From NCBI RefSeq assembly GCF_037975245.1, contig NC_092573.1, positions 13,600,001-13,664,000 of the forward strand: a DNA stretch of 64,000 nt. The letters run 5' to 3'. The DNA comes from Apostichopus japonicus. Lineage: Eukaryota; Echinodermata; Holothuroidea; Aspidochirotida; Stichopodidae. The position numbers and the translations under genes were made by a program. The notes under the pieces are model-generated. The model did no database searches. It was not told the DNA's origin and worked only from the letters and a program-made list of their open reading frames with translations. Of the stretch, positions 61,801 to 64,000 are shown piece after piece (the stretch's first letter is position 1; each line of letters starts with the position of its first letter).

Positions 61801-64000
61801 CCGAACGTGCTCATGAGTGTTCAGAAAGCCTATCATGCCATTGACTAAAAGCAAGCATTGCAAAGGTACACCATTTTAACATCAAGCCAAATTATGTTGT
61901 TTTCAAGTACCCACCACATATAGAAAGACTAGATTGACCCAGCTGTGGTTCTTTTAGCATCAAGATATGAGTTAAATTATGGTTGTGTCTTTTCAATTTG
62001 GAACCCTCGCCTACTAGAATTGTACAGTTTGAACACAGACCTTGTTGTTACCATGGTGATAATTTAATCACAGCTTTACAGAGTCGTACTATGCATAACA
62101 TGAATTACATCACTACCAGTTGATGAAATATATGAGCTCGTTGCCATGGAACTATACACTAACAGCTTGCACAACAAATCATCTAGGCCACAGATTATGA
62201 GTACAAACAGCATCGTACGATTAACTTTGGTGTTTTGGTGACCACAACACACGGTGACACCAAAAACGAGAGGACAGACTAAAAGGACAACCTCTTAAAT
62301 AAACAGAAGATTGTGCGGCATTTAAAACCATTTTACATTATTATCTAGGAGCAATCCGTTGGGATGGAATTTTTCACTTAGTAGTGTGGCAGCTTGATAG
62401 CTGCCTCTGCCAACATCTTCATCCCATCCATGATTCAAGCAATACACATACAAAAACAAAATAAATCGAAAAAAAAATAACCAGATTAAATCAAAGCTTA
62501 ATTGTAATACTGCTAGGTCGATGCAACATGAAGAATTTATGGAAGGTGTAAAATAATTTTTGTAAATAGTTTCAGATGAGGTCTTGTTTTTCCATACCAT
62601 TTTGTTTCTTTGTTGTTTTTCTCTAGCAGCTAAGAGAGCTTGCAAAGATCTGTAATAAAAGACAAGTCAATGATACATTGCAGACAAACATGGATCATCA
62701 TTTGATTGTTGAAGTCATTGAAGTAAAAGGTTTCTCAACTCATATGAAATGTATTTTTAGATTTTTAGAAAAAAACAGTTTTAAACAATGTGCCCTTCAC
62801 TAACCCCCCCCCCCTCCTCAACCATTCCCCTCCTTGCACCTCATTGACATCTCCTGCATTCAGCAAGATGTCAATTTCAAGGAATATGATAACAAAATAA
62901 CAATTTCTAATTGTTGATTTCTAACAGTGGAGTGTTAGCTCAGTGGTTAACGCCGGTGCCTTCCAATCATAAGGTCCCGACTCCAGATTAATGTATGTCG
63001 TCCAGTTACAGAGTTGTTGACAACTGACAATTCATAATCATGGACGTTAAATATGAATGTAAGAGACTGACTTCGGTCAGCTTGAGGCTTTGATAAGCCA
63101 ATGAGGCTTCTTCACGAGTTCCTGCTTGCAGTAGGATCTAAAATACATACATACAATACATACAATTTTCATAAAAAATAACATGATTTGCATCAGCTTA
63201 ATAGCTTGTAGATCAATAGTTTCTAAACTGTTATTTGTTTACAACAACAAATGCACATATGCACACATGCAGTGATAATATTTCAGTTCCATTACTTTGT
63301 CATGATTATTGATATCATGGAAACCTTCTTGAGAGTCAGATTTTTAACTTACGATCAGCAAATTTGCTTTTAGTACAAGGTAAAGTAATAAGGTTGCTCT
63401 GTGAGGGTTCCTTGATAATTATCTATATCTTTGACATCGTCTCCAATGTCACCTAGGCCGACCTTCACCCATAAAATCTTAATTAATATTAATCTGAAAT
63501 TACATTTCAGTCCTGTTCATATAAAAAATTACAAATGAACGGTCAAAGTTTGGTGATCAGGCACAAATTACTGTGTATGAATTGCAAAAAAATCTACATA
63601 CATTTCAGTGCATTTTCCAAACAGTGCATGACAAATTCCAGGCCTTGAAATGCTTTCTTACATGTTTTATGACATCTCTATTAGTTCAGTAGTGGAAGAA
63701 ACCAGCAATAAAGAAGACACCAGTGGATTATGATCACTTTGCAAGAGATTGAAATCAGTTCTGGGCTAAACCTTCTTTTCCTTCTAAAAGTCACTTAAAT
63801 CATCAGCAATCTTTTTTTTGAGGTATCAAACTTTTAGCTAGTTTGTGAGAAATAATTTCAAGATTGATTTGGAGTTCCATAACTACGATTTGAGCAAAAA
63901 CTAAATAAATAAATGGCACATACCTGACAGGAAACTGTTTCTGGTCTTTACTCGCTTCAACTGTGCCTTGAGTATCAATGTTGTACTCATCATCGTCAAG
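46405..64000 (-). CDS. POLG: Mitochondrial DNA polymerase gamma catalytic subunit, C-terminal half (15 exons, 5' part outside window)
   Basis: POLG is the family-A polymerase that replicates and repairs mitochondrial DNA in the matrix. Fifteen minus-strand exons join in phase to 613 residues plus stop, starting at the window edge. They cover the end of the spacer and the full polymerase domain; the N-terminal exonuclease domain must lie to the right. Recognised in order: [30 protein letters not shown], motif [15 protein letters not shown], motif B with [29 protein letters not shown], motif [13 protein letters not shown], and the C-terminal [20 protein letters not shown]. Catalytic Asp (motifs A and C), the motif B Arg, Lys and both Tyr, and the HDE triad are present. 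Introns are rich in transposons. The gene converges on FASTKD. Confidence 0.96.
46774..46916. repeat. (AT)n microsatellite
   Basis: About 140 bp of near-pure AT with a few interruptions, in the last POLG intron. Shorter AT runs border the Penelope-like fragment at 47238-47268 and 48015-48052. Confidence 0.95.
47117..47190 (+). ncRNA. tRNA-like pseudogene or SINE head
   Basis: 74 nt with a perfect A box (TAGCCTAGTGG) and a B box GGTTCGAATCC. The acceptor pairs AGCGTCC/GGAGGCT in 6 of 7 positions, and the anticodon stem TCCGC/GCGGG encloses GTACACA (apparent anticodon ACA). The T stem has two mismatches, which argues against a working tRNA. It is followed by about 50 bp ending in an AT microsatellite, consistent with a tRNA-derived SINE. 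Confidence 0.7.
47265..47955 (-). mobile_element. Penelope-like retroelement fragment with inverted terminal arms
   Basis: Two arms, 47265-47519 and 47701-47955, are 255-bp inverted copies differing at about three positions, around a 181-bp unique centre. The minus strand across centre and left arm encodes a GIY-YIG-type nuclease tail. Penelope-like elements have such a C-terminal nuclease and often show inverted partial repeats at their ends. Both outer ends abut AT microsatellite DNA in the last POLG intron. Confidence 0.8.
47365..47727 (-). pseudogene. GIY-YIG endonuclease domain, C-terminal fragment of a Penelope-like ORF
   Basis: The open frame reads [20 protein letters not shown], then [24 protein letters not shown] and [13 protein letters not shown]. 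This matches the Y-V-G, R...H, ELS..IW and C-terminal ...NKR.EL...CRH pattern of the nuclease in Penelope-like and related retroelements. The first 9 codons come from the inverted right arm, so the reverse transcriptase and the first GIY motif are missing and the fragment is dead. Confidence 0.82.
48069..48186 (-). CDS. POLG: POLG exon, post-motif C region
   Basis: Encodes [20 protein letters not shown] then [18 protein letters not shown]. Donor AAAAG|GTATCC in phase 1. It lies 114 bp from the Penelope-like fragment. Confidence 0.94.
48534..48650 (-). CDS. POLG: POLG exon completing motif C
   Basis: Starts [20 protein letters not shown] and ends KLGMNDLPQ, with clean phase-0 borders (GCAG acceptor, CAG|GTATAT donor). 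Confidence 0.95.
48953..49087 (-). CDS. POLG: POLG exon with motif C catalytic HDE
   Basis: Encodes [20 protein letters not shown] and on to FSISIHDE; the Asp and Glu of HDE are the metal-binding motif C residues. The acceptor is 21 bases from the edge of a transposon (49109-49579). Confidence 0.96.
49109..49579. mobile_element. 471-bp non-autonomous TIR element
   Basis: Begins CAGGAATGTGCCCA and ends TGGGCACATCCCTG (13 of 14 inverted matches). CATATA is directly repeated on both flanks (49103-49108 and 49580-49585). The interior has no transposase. The CAG/CTG ends resemble hAT-type or related elements, but a 6-bp duplication is atypical for hAT, so the family is left open. Confidence 0.75.
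49586..50628. other. POLG intron sequence
   Basis: AT-rich intron between the FLTSRVN exon and the exon to its right. A C-run lies at 50574-50592. No further structure seen. Confidence 0.5.
50629..50743 (-). CDS. POLG: POLG exon upstream of the QSSAVDY region
   Basis: Encodes [20 protein letters not shown] followed by [18 protein letters not shown]. The phase-2 acceptor GTTTTAAG|T completes a Ser codon; donor GAG|GTGAAT. Confidence 0.94.
50978..51329. mobile_element. TTAA-flanked MITE, intact copy (352 bp)
   Basis: Ends AGGGTGTGAAGACTCGC and, inverted, AGGCATTGAAGACTCGC, with TTAA on both sides (50974-50977 and 51330-51333). TTAA targeting points to the piggyBac or Kolobok groups. No coding capacity. 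A second copy, broken by an insertion, spans 58585-60163. Confidence 0.82.
51334..51878. other. POLG intron sequence
   Basis: AT-rich, no additional element recognised. Confidence 0.5.
51879..51938 (-). CDS. POLG: POLG short exon in the spacer/thumb-adjacent insertion
   Basis: 60 bp. Acceptor TTTTCAG|C completes a split Asp codon and the exon encodes [19 protein letters not shown]. The W-x-x-G element matches the RAWKGG stretch of vertebrate POLG. Donor GGAAG|GTAATG. Confidence 0.88.
52171..52651. mobile_element. Fold-back element with about 102-bp inverted arms
   Basis: Arms 52171-52272 and 52550-52651 are near-perfect inverted copies (a few substitutions), with ends AAATTGTATTCTTATTCT. 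The centre (277 bp) is unique and non-coding. No target-site duplication could be assigned because both flanks are A/T simple sequence. Lies in a POLG intron. Confidence 0.8.
53109..53306 (-). CDS. POLG: POLG exon, lineage-variable spacer segment
   Basis: Encodes [40 protein letters not shown] and on to PTEVMMASK. It is in phase with both neighbours. The donor is GGA|GTAAGA; reading through hits TAA at once, supporting the splice. This segment aligns only loosely with vertebrate POLG. Confidence 0.85.
53307..53957. other. POLG intron with pyrimidine-rich tracts
   Basis: Contains several C/T-rich stretches, including long C runs at 53486-53504 and 53752-53761, all plus-strand pyrimidine. No gene. 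Confidence 0.7.
53958..54097 (-). CDS. POLG: POLG exon with motif B
   Basis: Encodes [40 protein letters not shown] and TTKGEIK. The two motif B tyrosines and Arg are present; the residue before that Arg is Ala where vertebrate POLG has Gly. Confidence 0.95.
54838..55230 (-). mobile_element. LINE 3' end fragment
   Basis: On the minus strand a frame reading [20 protein letters not shown] then [12 protein letters not shown]-stop (stop at 55016-55018) resembles the C-terminal tail of non-LTR retrotransposon ORFs (R...R..SF.PR.I..WN). It is followed by a short 3' UTR with AATAAA and a (TATCTTA)n-like terminal microsatellite at 54838-54862. The right limit is approximate. Confidence 0.65.
55300..55406 (-). 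CDS. POLG: POLG exon between motifs A and B
   Basis: Encodes [20 protein letters not shown] then [15 protein letters not shown]. The conserved His of D-M-H and the motif B Arg and Lys (R-N-H-A-K) are present. Confidence 0.95.
55819..55954 (-). CDS. POLG: POLG exon with motif A
   Basis: Encodes [20 protein letters not shown] and [18 protein letters not shown]. The first Asp of DVDS is the catalytic metal ligand and the Glu of SQELW the sugar-selectivity residue. Phase-1 donor CATG|GTAACT. Confidence 0.96.
55955..56624. other. POLG intron sequence
   Basis: 670 bp AT-rich intron, no repeat recognised. Confidence 0.5.
56625..56796 (-). CDS. POLG: POLG exon at the start of the polymerase palm
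   Basis: Encodes [39 protein letters not shown] and [18 protein letters not shown]. Acceptor CTCCAG|G, donor TTTG|GTAATA. Confidence 0.96.
57529..58580. repeat. 109-bp minisatellite, about ten copies
   Basis: Unit contains CATTTTCATCTCATTTGGCA, TCACTCACTCACTATTAGGA and CGGAATATTCCTCTAAGC. Copies start at 57529, 57638, 57747, 57856, 57965, 58074 and 58182 (109 bp, then 108), after which spacing falls to about 104-105 with diverged units. The last unit is split by the TTAA-flanked MITE and resumes at 60164. Confidence 0.95.
58761..59972. mobile_element. 1.2-kb non-autonomous TIR element with 8-bp duplication (hAT-like)
   Basis: Begins CATGGGCGGCGATCC and ends with its exact complement. CAGTCAAT is duplicated on both flanks (58753-58760 and 59973-59980), and the uninterrupted copy near 51147 has the single-site version GGTCAATACCC. 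An 8-bp duplication fits the hAT group. No transposase ORF is present. It contains a further insertion (59165-59540). Confidence 0.85.
59165..59540. mobile_element. Small TIR element nested in the hAT-like element (376 bp)
   Basis: Ends TTAGGGGCGTCGGAGC and, inverted, CAGGGGCGTCGGAAGC; TTAA(T) occurs on both sides. Its interior (59354-59445: TTTTCTCC, CGCGCCAAC, ATGGTGGCGCG) is recognisably related to the outer element at 59825-59918, so host and guest belong to one wider family. Contains a GC-rich hairpin around 59410-59440. Confidence 0.7.
60225..60382 (-). CDS. POLG: POLG exon [12 protein letters not shown]
   Basis: Encodes [20 protein letters not shown] then [20 protein letters not shown] and [12 protein letters not shown], the conserved segment just before the polymerase palm. 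Phase-2 donor CT|GTAGGT. Confidence 0.96.
60585..61013. repeat. 54-bp minisatellite, eight copies
   Basis: Unit is GACAACCTAAGCCTCTATCGGGAGATGGTTTCCTTAATAAACAAATCCAACTAT in segments of 54 bp. 54 being divisible by three keeps frames open on both strands (18-residue repeats); no start context or homology supports a protein. Lies in a POLG intron. Confidence 0.95.
61386..61541 (-). CDS. POLG: POLG exon ending [10 protein letters not shown]
   Basis: 52 codons. Acidic and Lys-rich start [20 protein letters not shown], then [25 protein letters not shown], the conserved entry to the polymerase domain. Donor AAG|GTATAA. Confidence 0.95.
61542..62597. other. POLG intron sequence
   Basis: 1.06 kb AT-rich intron, no element recognised. 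Confidence 0.5.
62598..62649 (-). CDS. POLG: POLG short exon in the spacer
   Basis: 52 bp encoding [17 protein letters not shown]. Phases match both neighbours. Poorly conserved spacer region, so it rests on splice signals and frame. Confidence 0.75.
62929..63165 (+). mobile_element. tRNA-derived SINE
   Basis: Perfect A box TAGCTCAGTGG (62936-62946), degenerate B box GTCCCGACTCC (62974-62984), a tRNA-unrelated body of about 150 bp including TTCGGTCAGCTTGAGGC, and a 3' (ATAC)n tail at 63144-63163. On the minus strand the body is open for about 43 codons, which could mislead gene predictors into adding a POLG exon. Confidence 0.75.
63166..63923. other. POLG intron sequence
   Basis: AT-rich intron, nothing further recognised. 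Confidence 0.5.
63924..64000 (-). CDS. POLG: POLG exon, partial at window edge
   Basis: Encodes [25 protein letters not shown], with donor GTCAG|GTATGT. The acidic LDDDE resembles the EELDYLE segment before the polymerase domain in vertebrate POLG. Its 5' side lies outside. Confidence 0.78.

Overview
The window is eukaryotic nuclear DNA from an animal: AT-rich, intron-split genes with GT-AG junctions, microsatellites and many small transposable elements. The abundance of small TIR elements, a Penelope-like fragment, tRNA-derived short repeats and the recurring 'taggcctac'-type word suggest a marine invertebrate deuterostome, most likely an echinoderm. That assignment is an inference from texture, not a species call.

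Region 1 (1-37611) is almost entirely a macrosatellite with a 3.27 kb unit. Five full units and a partial unit (A array, 1-18164) run in one direction up to a 100-N assembly gap (18165-18264). A partial unit, five full units and a terminal partial unit (B array, 18265-37611) then run in the opposite direction. All A units share one set of small variants and all B units another. B2 to B5 repeat with exactly 3266 bp spacing. No unit contains a convincing protein gene. Each full unit does carry a 199-200 bp TIR element flanked by TA, a tRNA-3'-half-like segment with a perfect Pol III B box, a segmented poly(A) tract, and three alternating CG/TG blocks.

Region 2 (37612-46404) is a unique intergenic stretch followed by a six-exon plus-strand gene for a FAST-kinase-domain (FASTKD) family mitochondrial RNA-binding protein, predicted at 771 aa and ending in a RAP domain. 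A second reading frame overlapping its first exon (39187-39416) also looks protein-like and may be the last exon of another gene.

Region 3 (46405-64000) is the 3' half of the gene for the mitochondrial DNA polymerase gamma catalytic subunit (POLG). It lies on the minus strand in 15 exons that join in phase to give 613 residues, covering the end of the spacer and the whole polymerase domain (motifs A, B and C visible). Its 5' half lies beyond the right edge. The POLG and FASTKD stop codons face each other 475 bp apart. Both products act in mitochondrial gene maintenance or expression; nothing here proves shared regulation.

POLG introns are a transposon archive: a Penelope-like GIY-YIG fragment between 255-bp inverted arms; a 471-bp TIR element whose end lies 21 bp from a splice acceptor; a 481-bp fold-back element; a LINE 3' tail; a tRNA-derived SINE; a 54-bp minisatellite open in both strands; and a four-layer nest in which a 109-bp minisatellite was hit by a TTAA-type MITE, which was hit by an 8-bp-TSD TIR element, which was hit by a related element. 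No prokaryotic system, CRISPR array or rRNA was seen. The most unusual structure is the oppositely oriented, separately homogenised pair of macrosatellite arrays.
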